A stretch of DNA of 64,000 nucleotides, taken from NCBI GenBank assembly GCA_001662425.1, contig BDDC01000184.1:1-64000 (forward strand), read 5' to 3'. The translations under genes and the position numbers were made by a program. The DNA is from Chlamydomonas sphaeroides (lineage: Eukaryota > Chlorophyta > Chlorophyceae > Chlamydomonadales > Chlamydomonadaceae). This document shows positions 46,201-55,988 of this stretch, piece by piece. Each line of letters starts with the position of its first letter. Within the stretch, counting starts at the first letter, position 1. A model generated the notes under the pieces. That model worked only from the letters and a program-made list of their open reading frames with translations. It was not told the origin of the DNA and searched no databases.

Positions 46201-48360
46201 CGTTTTAGGCCCCGGATTCTCGCCCCGCGTCGAGGCGCGTCCAAGCGCTTGCGCCAGGCTGCTGCGTGCACCTCGCCAGCTGGCCCAGGCCCCTTCCTGT
46301 GCAGCCCCCATGCTGCCGGCAACGACTCATCACCCACCGTACGTGAGCTGCATGAACCTGGCCAGCTGGTCCAGGCTCTTTTTGAAGGCCAGGTAGGTCG
46401 TGGCCCACACCGTCACCACGGCGCCCATGCTGATGAAGAGGCTGCTGCCGAAGTTGTCAAACAGCTTGAAGCTGCGGGCCGCATCGAGGGACACGAGGAA
46501 ATGCTGGTCAGGCCCCGCAGCGGCGCGGCGCCCGGGCACATGCCGAGCCCGACTGCAATGGCAGGGGCGCTGGGGCTGGAGTCGGGCCCGTGGGTCGGCC
46601 CGCCGGGGCGTGTCTCTCCCCGGCCGCCCCGCCCCCGGCGCATGCAAGGGCACACCGGCGAATGCAACGGCCTGCCTGATGGCGCTGGCGGGTGCGCCCC
46701 CCCCGCGCTCGCTCACCCCGACTGCCACACCATGAAGCCGATCATGCCGCCCACCATTGTGCCCAGCAGCCGGTCAAATGCCACCTGCGGGCGCGGCAGG
46801 GGCAGCGCGCACCCCGGCAGCCCGTGGCGGCAGGCAGGAGGAGGTCGGGCGGGCGGGAGGGCTGCGGGTCCGGGGCGACTACCGGGCGACCAGGGCGAGG
46901 AGCGCCCGCCAGCCCGCCGCACCCTGCCGCCGCCCCGGCGGGCCCCTGCCCTGCCCGGCGACAACGCGCGGGGCCTGCGCCGGGCTTCAGGAGGATGACG
47001 GGGAGGGGCGGGGCGGGCCCTCGCTCCAGGGCGGCAGCGTGCGGCAGCACGCACACAGGTTCTGTTGGACTGAACACTTGAACAGACAGGCGGCGCCGGG
47101 CTTCGTTTCCGGCACTTAAACGGTGCACCTAAACGCATCCCTGCTTGCTGCGCAACACCAACTTGTCACCAACCCAAGGCTAGCCGTGTGGGGCGTGTAA
47201 TCAGAACTTTCAGCTGAGCACACACGCGCACGACCAACGCCTCACAGCCCCCTCGAAGGGCATTGCTCTATACCCTTCCTCCAGGTGAAGGGGGGCCGCA
47301 CCTGGGCCACCTTGCCGATGAGCGGCGCCGTGACGACGATGGAGGTGATGGCGGCCCAGTTGCAGCTCTGGCGGAAGTTGGCTGCCAGCACCTTGTGCTC
47401 TGAGGGGCGCAGGAGCGGCGCGCGGCGAGGGGCCAGCGGGTGCGAGGGGCGGGGCATGCGCGCGCGTCAGCAGCGCAGAGGCACGCCAAGACGCGCCGGC
47501 GCGAGGGCCGCGCCCGGGCTCCAGCGGCTCCCAGCCTCGTCCGGAGAGGGCCATGGCCCATGAGGCCCTGGCCGGGGCCGACTTCTCTGGCCGGGACGCG
47601 GGGCCGCGAGCGCAGCTGCCAGCGCCCCGCCAGCATCCCCGCAGAAGCTCGCGAGCCAGGGTTATGTGCAGCCGCTCACCCGGGCCGAAGTCGATTGAGT
47701 GCCCCAGCATCCCGAAGAACAGGATGGCCAGGCTCAGCCGCGTGGCGCGGCGCTGCCAGTCGGGGAACTGGGGTTGATTAAGGGAGGCACACCGGGCCAG
47801 GGGGGGGGGCGCTTGGGCCAGGGGTCCAGCATGCGTTGCGGAGGCCGGCAGGAAGGAGCGGCTGAGGCACGGCAGGTTCGTGGCCCCGGTCGCGGTCATG
47901 CCGACGGTCGAGAGAGTGGACGCGAGACGGGCGTGCGGAGGCAAGTGGGCCAAGTGGCGGCGCGTGTCTAGGCCGCACGTGCTGGTTGCTCGGGGTGTCA
48001 AGACAGGCGCAGACTCGTTTCAGCGGTACAGCGGGCAAGGCTTGAAGCGCCTCTGGGCATGGTGGTTGGGCCGAGGAGTGGGCAGGGCCAGGGCCGGGGG
48101 TAGGCCACAGGCGACTCCGCGCTGCTGCGCGCGCCTGCCGCCTAGGTGTTGCTGGGACATGGGGTCAGCAGGGTGGCACGCCCCGAAATGTGGGTCGGGG
48201 GTGCCGATCCGTACCGTGCGGTACGGTACCGTGCGTTACTGCACCTTACCTTGGATATGTCGACCTTGATGGCCTTCGGCAGCTCGCGCAGCTCTGCCGC
48301 CATGCGCTGCAGCCCGGCCTGCAGGTTGGCTGCTGACGACGTGTGCGCCTGAAACCCCAT
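40236..48360 (-). CDS. FUSC/ALMT-type multi-pass membrane protein with long disordered insert
   Basis: Seventeen minus-strand exons, phases closing to 948 residues: 48250-48360, 47680-47767, 47302-47399, 46716-46784, 46338-46503, 45940-46005, 45417-45541, 45046-45095, 44496-44670, 44256-44293, 43916-44013, 43572-43669, 43138-43254, 42777-42863, 42249-42412, 40628-41810 and 40236-40349. Residues ~45-225 carry about six membrane segments, including NWAAITSIVVTAPLIGKV and RLLGTMVGGMIGFMVW. This 'W..lt..vv..p..G......RllGT..G...G' pattern is characteristic of FUSC/aromatic-acid-exporter and ALMT proteins. A cytosolic part follows (LYATLGKVDENLAQTKGEIY, FEEGFGHEMETVLSLYYP). Next comes a 394-residue low-complexity insert in one exon with poly-Gln and Ser/Ala/Pro tracts, and then a short conserved end, FQFVIDELVNELEEAFLAC. 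Likely an anion or organic acid channel or exporter; the substrate is unknown. Intron 7 appears to use a GC donor. Confidence 0.75.
42613..42655 (-). repeat. Intronic repeat shared with the pherophorin-like gene
   Basis: On the minus strand this reads CCGCGTGTGGGGTTCTATTC followed by TACCTAACACTGGAACACAC. 17502-17543 on the plus strand is the same with one mismatch in the core. Both copies lie in introns and are in sense orientation to their gene. Confidence 0.75.
43472..43538. repeat. (AGCAC)n pentanucleotide microsatellite
   Basis: About 13 perfect copies of CAGCA/AGCAC inside a FUSC-gene intron (between exons 43572-43669 and 43138-43254). Confidence 0.95.
43783..43880. repeat. 25-bp minisatellite, four units
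   Basis: Units CACGACCTCATGGGGGCCTT+CCATA begin at 43783, 43808, 43833 and 43858, the last one diverged, in a FUSC-gene intron. Confidence 0.9.
45229..45438. repeat. 76-bp tandem duplication bracketed by copies of an exon edge
   Basis: 45256-45331 and 45332-45407 are tandem copies (CTTGAA.GCTCTAAACAGA..). The pair is bracketed by GCCTGCATGTCGAGGCCGTG (45229) and GCCTGCATGTTGAGGTCGTG (45416); the latter is the 3' edge of FUSC exon 7. Confidence 0.85.
45737..45812. repeat. GGTGCA-type hexanucleotide repeat
   Basis: Imperfect GTGCAGGTGCGG units inside a FUSC-gene intron. Confidence 0.8.
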
Positions 48361-49176
48361 GGCGCCGGCGTCCCTGCGAGCTTCTGGGCCTGACGGAGCG
48401 CGCTAGGTGAGGTGCTGCGGCCGCCCTGCGGGAGGGGAACGGGTGGAGGCGCAGTGAGCAGGAGCAGGGAGGGTCCGTACGCCGGCGTCGTTGAGTGAGG
48501 GCAAGGTGCCGGACGGCACCGGGACAATGTCAAGGGAGCGCCCGGCGGGCAGCTGGGTGCAGCGGGATACAGCTTTGCAACGTCCAAAGCCGACCCCGTG
48601 CCACTTAAGCGCCGAGCGCTCGCTTTGAACCGCGGTATATGCGGGTCCATGATTGGGCCTGCGACAAGCCGCAGAGGTGCAGGCTTCAAGCTCGGGCTCA
48701 CCAGCAGCTGTACGTGCCTCACGTACAGATGGGGCAGCGTGCCAGCGAAAGCTGGGAAGTGTCACAACACACGCATCGCGTGGCGTCAGCGCACGGCTCG
48801 GTTGGCCAATGCAAGGCAGTGCATATAACCAGGTTGTGCAGTGGACGTGACACCGGGCTCGGCCTCTGAATGTCATCAAGCGACCGATTGCAAACCCAGC
48901 CCGGCCCCCGACGGAAGGCGAATGTTGCCACACACCACAACCCACGCCTTAGACGCATACATCACTGCACCAGTTGCACCTCGCGCCTTCGCTTGGCCTT
49001 ATCACGCGCCCTTCGCGCCTTGCCCAGTCGCTCCCTTATAACAAACTACCACCAGCCCTAGCGTGCACTGTCTAGCAACTTTCGGTAGACGCTCTCGCCC
49101 GGCGCGGGGGGCTGGGGCCGAACCGAAAGCATGCGGGCTAAATTGGGGTCCCCAGCTCTGCGCTAAGCGCTAAGCC
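48361..49176. promoter_or_regulatory. Divergent intergenic region between the FUSC gene and the prohead-protease-like gene
   Basis: 816 bp between two start codons on opposite strands. It must contain both promoters. A TATA-like TTATAA lies 136 bp before the plus-strand gene. No further gene seen. Confidence 0.5.
49036..49041 (+). promoter_or_regulatory. TATA-like box of the prohead-protease-like gene
   Basis: TTATAA within CTCCCTTATAACAAACTACC, 136 bp before the ATG at 49177. Confidence 0.4.
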
Positions 49177-52100
49177 ATGGTCTTCGGCTGTTTTAAGTGC
49201 TGCGCCCCGCCTCTCGTACCTGACGACCACACCGAACTCAGCCGCGACGAGGTGTGCATCCGCGGTGAGACCTTCGCCCGCGCCGCGCGTCACACCCTTC
49301 CTCTCTTTCCCTTGCAGCTCAAGCGGCTATACGATAAGTCGATTAGTGCCAATGGGGGACGGCTCTATGTGCACGGTGAGGGCCATGCCCATGGGCTTTT
49401 AGGGAAGCCGCGCCGCGTGTTGCTAACTCTAGCCTGGCGCTGTGGTACAGGCATTTTTGCCCGTGCAAATACACGTAACAACAACAAACGCGTGTACCCC
49501 AAGGTGCGCCGATGCCGTTTCCGTTTGGGCCCGTGCCGCGGCCCCACGCGAGGCGCTGTGCCAACACCACACTGTTGTGGCATGCTGTGCAGCACATCCT
49601 CGAACGGGAAGTGTCTCGCTTCGAGTCAGAGCACATCCTGCCGGGCACGGCACTCGGAGAGCTCGACCACCCCAACTATGCCTCCAAGTACTTCAAGTGC
49701 CTCAACCTGCCAAATGTCAGCCACCAGGTGCGACCCCTTGCAACATACACGCCTTGTCCAGCAGCGCGGCTCCAGTTGCAGGCTGGCGCGGCCATGGGGG
49801 CCGGCGGCCCGCGCCCCGTCCAACAAACGCCGGGTCGCGTTGGCAGCAGCTGCACGACCAGCGCTCACGGCGGCACGCATCCATAACCACCACCAGCTAC
49901 CACGGCTGTCTGCCGCAGCCTGGCGCTAGCGGGCCGGCCTCTGAAGCTCAGCGGTGCCAGCTGTGAGGCAGCAGCGCCGCCACCACGCCAGCGGTGCCTC
50001 CAGCCCTGCCGGCGCTCGCTTGCGACCACGCCCCTGGGACGACGCGGCCGCGGCCCAGCCCAGCTCCAAGTCAAGAGCACCGGGCGGCCTCAGCTGCCCT
50101 GTGCCAACCCAGCGGCACCTTGCAGCAGCGCAAGCGAGTCGATGGGCGCTGGCGCGCCAACTGCCCCTCGGAGCTGCTGGAGTCGGGCCCTGGTGCGGCC
50201 TTGGAGCGGCTGGAGGACTAAGCGCCGGCGATGCTGGTTGGCGCTGGCGCTAGGCCGCCTGGCCTGTTGCGTGGGCGCTGCCGCGCTGCCGCTGGCTAAG
50301 GGTGTGGCGGCGCCCCTGGGGCGGTGCTGGCGCGTCAGCAGGACGCACCCGGCGGCAGCGCCCAAGAGGACAGCAGCACTCGGCGGGGCGCCGCAGGCCG
50401 CCGCAGCGGCCAGCTCGACCGGCGCTGCGGCCGGTGCTGCCAGCCACGGCGACGGGCGGGGCCGGGGCCTTTGCCGTGGCTGACTGCCGGCCATGGCGCG
50501 CCTGGCTGTGGCTCAGCGCTCGCAGCGGCGAGCCCTATCGGACCTCGTGCGGCGCACGGTGGCCAAGGCTGAGCCCACGGCCAGACTTGTCCTCCGCGCG
50601 CCTCAGCTGGCGTGGACCGGGGTCCTCCAGTGGCCCCGGCCGGTCACACACCACACACGCGGGGATGTTACTAGCTTTTATCCCTAAATGAACACACGGC
50701 CTCGCACACGCACCAACGCTTGGGCGCCCGGCCCCGGTTTCCGCCCTGTCAGGTGCTCGAGGTCATGTGGAAGGGGGACCAGCTGTGGGGAACGATTGAG
50801 GTGCTGCCCACGCCCTCGGGGCTGCTGCTGTGGGAGCTCTACTCGCGGGTGCGTGCTTGCGGGGAAGGGAGGGCGATGGGCGATGAGAACTGGGAGCTAG
50901 CAGGGGCGCAGGGAAGGCCGGCGCGTCTCCCGGTCAGGCAGGATGGCGCATGCGCAGCGATGTGCCCCGTGGTATCAGTGCCAGGGTGTGTGACCGGCCC
51001 AAGAGCAGGGCCAGGGCGCTGCTGCGATCGCCCCAGGGCCTGACGTCAGGATGGCCTAGGGGAGATGCGGCGCCCAGCCGGCGTGGCGGTGGCGCGCGGC
51101 GCACGACCGCCGTCCGCTGGCGTGGCGCTCGAACCACGGTCGTTCTCTGTCTCCGCGTCACGCGTGCTGCGCCGCCCCCTGTCATTCCTGACCAGGGCGT
51201 CAAGCTGGGCGTGTCCTCCCGCGGCTGGGCCAGCCTGCGCTCCGACCCCACCTCCAAGTGCGTGTTCGTGGACGACGACTTCGAGCTCATCACCTTTGAC
51301 TTTGTGACCGAGCCCTCCACGCGGGGGGCCTACCTGGCGCCGGTGCAGCGCAAGTACAAGCGGCCGGTGCCCGACCAGGGCAAGGTGCGGCAGAAGGGGC
51401 CTTGGATGCGGGACGCGGGCAAGGAACGAAGGCCGAGGGCCGACGAGTGGCATGGCCGGAGGGCCGATGCGGCTGAGGTCCTTGCCTGCCTGCCCGCCCT
51501 ACTTGCCGCCCTGGCCAGGGTGGCGCGGGCCGCATGGTTCAGCCGGAGCTTTGCCCCTAGAGAACAGCCCAACCCGAACCCGAAACCCATTCCTGTCCTT
51601 GCTCCCTCTGCTTGCCTCGCCCTCCAGATGGTGTCCATCAGCCACCTGGGGCACGGGGTGGTGTCCATGGAGAAGGTGGCGCGCGTGCCCGGGCCGGCGG
51701 TGCTGGTGCAGCGCATCGCGGAGCTGCAGGTGGGAGGCAGGGGCCGCCCCGCAGGCGGGCGGGCGGGCAGCGGACAGGCGTGGCCCGGCAAGCAGGAGGC
51801 AGGCCGGGCGCTACAGCCGGCTGCGCGAACAGGCCCCGTGCCCGCCCGCCTGGCATGTTGTCCCGCATACGCCCGTTTTGATGCTGTATCCCGGCCACAG
51901 CATCCACGCGCAGCTGAGCAGTCTCCCCCCGGCTGCACCCACACCCACACCCCCGGCCGCAGCGCGCCTCGGCGGCGGTGCTGTCCGCCATGCCCCCGCA
52001 GCCGGGCGGCGCCCCTCTGGCCACCGGCCCCAGCGTGCTGTCGGGCTCGGGCGCTACGCCGCCCTCGTTCAAGCCCAGCGGCCTCGACAACCTGCTGTGC

Positions 52101-53641
52101 TACGGTCACTATGTAGTGCACCAGGTGCGTCGACGTCTGCCAGTGCGAGCTGCTGTAGCTGTCTAGCTGCGCGCTGCTCCACCGCGCGTTCAACGGCATG
52201 GGCCTGGTCCATGGCCATTGGGCTGCACGCGCCCAGCCACGGAGCTACTCCTCACGCCCTGCCCACTCGCGCCCCAGCTCATCCCCGCCTCCCCACCTCC
52301 CCGCCGCCCCGCCCGCAGTCGTCGCCCTACCTGGACCGCGAGCAGCACGCCCGCGACTACCGGGCACACCTCGTCATCTTCACCGCCCGGGCCCACCTGG
52401 CGGACGAGCGGCTCAGCACCGGGGTGAGCGCAGCCGGGCGCATGGGGTCGTACGTGTGCCGGGTGCGTTGTGGGCACAGCAGCGTTGCGTCGTACGTGTG
52501 GTCGTGCCGGTCGCAGCCGGTCGCTCTACGGGGGATGGGGGCGTGCGGTTGTTGGGTCTGGCCACCGCTGCTGCGCCCTGCCCTGGAGCGGCGCGCATGG
52601 CTGATCGTGATGGTGGTTGTTGCGGTTTTGCGCCGCCCGCCCTCGTGCCCGCAGTCGCTCAGCCGGGCGGACATCGACAACGTCATCCTCAACAAACTCG
52701 TGACCAAGGACTCGTTCGACCCCGCCTCCACCTCGTTTGCCACCCGCCTCGACCAGCCCCTGCACCACCGCCTCGGCACGGCCGCCGCCGCCGCCGCCGC
52801 GCTCGCCGCCGAGGGCGTCGGCGTCGGCATCGCCGGCGCCGGCCTGCTCGGCTCCGCCGCAAGCGCCGCCGGGCCGCAGCACGCGGCGGCCGCCGCCGCG
52901 GCAGAGACGCACGGCCCCAGCGGGATAGACGCTTCGTATGCCGTCGTCCACGCCGCCGCCGCGGCGGCGCAGCGCCGCGGCGGCACCGGCGACCTCGAGT
53001 CCTGGGCTATGCACCCGCACGCGCTGCCCGGCACCGCCACGCCCGACGCCACGCACGCGCCCGGGACAGGCGCCGGATCCGGGTCCGGCAGCGGCATCAA
53101 GATCCTGCCCGTCGTCGTGCCGCCCGGCGGCGCCCCCTTCGGCAAGACCGGCAGCCTGCGGCCGGGGTCCGCCAACGGGCCGCTGCTGCCTGGCTCGACG
53201 CTGGCAGCGCACCACGCGCCCAGCGCCGAGGACGAGGCGCTGCGGTCGTGGCTGTCGCAGCTGCCGGGCGGGGAGGCCATGGCGCAGGGCTTTCTCGAAA
53301 TCCGGGCCTCGCTGATCAGCTTTGCGCAGCTATACGCAGCGCACCAGCGCCGCGTCGAGGCCGTGCTGCTGAAGCAGCTGGGCGCCTCCAGCCCGGCCGC
53401 GGCGCCGGCGCCGCCGGCGCAAGCGCTTGTTGCCCCGCACCCACACCCGCACCTGCAGGCGCCGCAGCAGCACCCTCATCCGCCGCCGCAGCCACAGCCG
53501 CAGCCGCAGCAGGGCCGCTCGGCGCAGCAGCAGCAGCAGCACCATCACCAGCAGGGCCACCTCTCGCACCACTCGCACGCGGGCGGTGGCCACGGGCCGC
53601 ACCGGCTGGCGCAGGCGTCGGCGCAGGTACAGGTGCATTAG
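49177..53641 (+). CDS. T4-type prohead protease-like protein (peptidase family S77) with long C-terminal extension
   Basis: Ten exons: 49177-49251, 49318-49375, 49451-49503, 49593-49727, 50753-50848, 51196-51384, 51628-51729, 51963-52124, 52319-52423 and 52655-53641; all phases close to 653 residues. Residues ~35-190 match the phage T4 gp21 maturation protease family block by block: GIFARANTRNNNKRVYPK (45-62), ALGELDHP with the expected catalytic His88, WKGDQLWGTIEVLPTPSG, then GVKLGVSSRGWASL with the catalytic Ser at 146 or 147. gp21 digests the scaffold inside phage heads; what a nuclear algal homologue cleaves is unknown. The N-terminus MVFGCFKCCAPP has three Cys that could be lipid-modified. 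Residues 203-365 are ordinary sequence I do not recognise. The last ~280 are Ala/Gly/His/Gln-rich. Exon 3 is only about 47% GC by hand count, far below its neighbours. No other phage gene is nearby. Confidence 0.85.
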
Positions 53642-55988
53642 GCGCCGGCGCCAGCGGAGCCGGGGGCGGCCGGACCGGGCCGCGGCAGCCGGGCGCGCTG
53701 CGGTCGGGAGCGGCCGCAGCGAGCTGCGCGCAGCGCCGGCGCGCGGCGAGCCGAGCCGGCGGCGGATGCCGGCTGCCGGATGCGCAGGCGGGGGGGGGNN
53801 NNNNNNNNNNNNNNNNNNNNNNNNNNNNNNNNNNNNNNNNNNNNNNNNNNNNNNNNNNNNNNNNNNNNNNNNNNNNNNNNNNNNNNNNNNNNNNNNNNNN
53901 NNNNNNNNNNNNNNNNNNNNNNNNNNNNNNNNNNNNNNNNNNNNNNNNNNNNNNNNNNNNNNNNNNNNNNNNNNNNNNNNNNNNNNNNNNNNNNNNNNNN
54001 NNNNNNNNNNNNNNNNNNNNNNNNNNNNNNNNNNNNNNNNNNNNNNNNNNNNNNNNNNNNNNNNNNNNNNNNNNNNNNNNNNNNNNNNNNNNNNNNNNNN
54101 NNNNNNNNNNNNNNNNNNNNNNNNNNNNNNNNNNNNNCGTGCAGGCGTGCAGGGGACCGGGAGGCTGTCGGAAAGCACAGCGGCGCGGGCGCTGCACCAG
54201 GCCACACGGCCGCTGTGGCGTATGGCAGCCGCTGGCGGAGCGTGCAGGGGCGGCCAGCCCCCCAGCGGGGCAGCTTAGGCGGCCCCACAGTCCCAGCTCT
54301 GCTCGCGCCGAGGTGGCGCACCGGGGCCGGGCACGCCCACGGCAGCTGCGGGGCGCGGTGCCGCACAGCCGCGGGCGTGGGCCGCGGCGCGAGCCTGCGG
54401 CGCTGTGCTGGCTGCTGGCGGCCGTGTTGCCGCACCGCACCGCACCGGCGGCGGCAGCGGTTGGGCGGCGGCAGCGGTTGGGCGCCGCCGCGGCTGCTGC
54501 GGTGTTGGTGAGGGGGGCTCGTGCATGGGCAGGCGGGCGCACGGACCACGCTGCAATGAGGCGTGGCGTGGTGCGGCCGGCCACTCGGGCCGTCGGACGC
54601 GGCGCCGGACCGCGCCCGGCAGGCGCCGCACATGAGCCGAATACGTCGCAGGAGAGCAGCTGTTGGGCTGTGGGCCGGGTGGTTGCGTTTAGCGTAGGAA
54701 GGACGGCGACGGCGGCGCAGCGGTGGGGTTGTTTGCGGCGGTGCGGCCGGCCGCGGTGCGGTTGGTTGGCGGGGCCCTTGCCGGCAGGCACGGCAGTGAT
54801 CAGGGCAATGCATGCTGGGGGCATGTCAGCTCGTCGCATGAGGCGTGGAGAACTTGGTTGCAAAGGGCCTGCCAGGGACCGGAGGGCACGGGTCTGGACC
54901 AACCCGGTGTCGGGCGGACGGTTGTGACGTGCGCCTAGGGCGATGCATGGGGGTTGCGCTGGCGCAACGCGGGGCTACCGGGCCCGGACCGCGCGCCATG
55001 GCTCGGGAGGCCGGCCGCGGGGCTGGCTGCGGACGCACAGCACTTGCTCTCGAGTGTGGTGCGTGAGATGTGATCCATCAGCCTTTCAGGAGCAGCGTTG
55101 GTGTGGGCAAAGGCGCTCGGTGTTGGGAGGGGGGTCATTTGGACGTATGCAAGCTAGGCGGCATGGGCACCGCGCCGCATGCCGCCTACGAGTGAGGCTG
55201 TGACACGAGAAACCGGGGTGAGGCTTGCTTGGCGGGGGCCGGAGGTAACGGTGGGTGTATTGCTGCGTGTGCTATGAACGAATGAATGCTGACAGGTGGG
55301 GACGGCGAGAGCTGTCCCATGCATATGCCGTGGCGGATTGTAGAGCTGTCGGCGCTGTGCTGTGTGAGCAGGCTTAGCATGGCAATGGTGGGCTTGGAGT
55401 TGGCTCCGCAAGGCTTGGGGGATGTATGGAGTCGGAGGCTGGCTAGGAAGGGAGCAGGGGACATCGCAGGATTGAGCTTGCTGTTGGCTGCCGGTATCAC
55501 TGTAAGATTGCAGTTAGGCTGTGGCAGAGAGGTAGCACTCCTATACTTTTCCCTTCTCACTCCTTCCAAAGTTGTTCGTAGTAAGAGCTGACTCGCAGCC
55601 AGCTGTCACCTGTCAGGGACAGTCGCCCAGCCACCGTGACAAAGCCGCGGGTTATGACGGGGCCTGCAGCCGCGTGTCGACTGCTGATCCATTTTCTGCA
55701 TGCCTAGTGGCACTCCAATGACACATCTGTTACGCTGCTCGATAGCACGTAGCTTTTCACGTTGTTTGTGTTGTCGGCGCATCGCACATCAGTGCACTTA
55801 TTCTTCCTTTTCACATTACCATGTAGCAGCATCGCAGACTTCGACGCTGCGACACTAACATTCATCGCGCTTGCGTGACCAGTTTCAACGCGCCAGTCGG
55901 CATGCGTGTCGCGCACTTCCATGCCCACCGTGGAGGTCTCTCTCCCCACCCCTCCACGCCAGCGCAGCCATGTCCGCCTGCACGCATC
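53642..55988. other. Intergenic region containing an assembly gap
   Basis: Follows the stop of the prohead-protease-like gene. After the gap, 54138-55988 shows only chance frames; the right end becomes A/T-richer and likely holds the promoter and leader of the SET gene. An in-frame ATG at 55902 could extend that gene upstream by 29 residues. Confidence 0.5.
53799..54137. other. Assembly gap (339 N)
   Basis: Run of N beginning 158 bp after the stop of the prohead-protease-like gene and preceded by a G homopolymer. Confidence 0.99.

Noticed and set aside
49177..53641. A prophage or bacterial contaminant as source of the prohead-protease-like gene
   Set aside because: Nine introns with algal splice signals in consistent phase and flanking eukaryotic genes; no capsid, terminase or tail genes nearby.
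52198..54927. 909-residue plus-strand open frame running through the N gap
   Set aside because: It overlaps exons 9-10 of the prohead-protease-like gene in another frame, is mostly Arg/Ala/Gly, and spans unknown bases.
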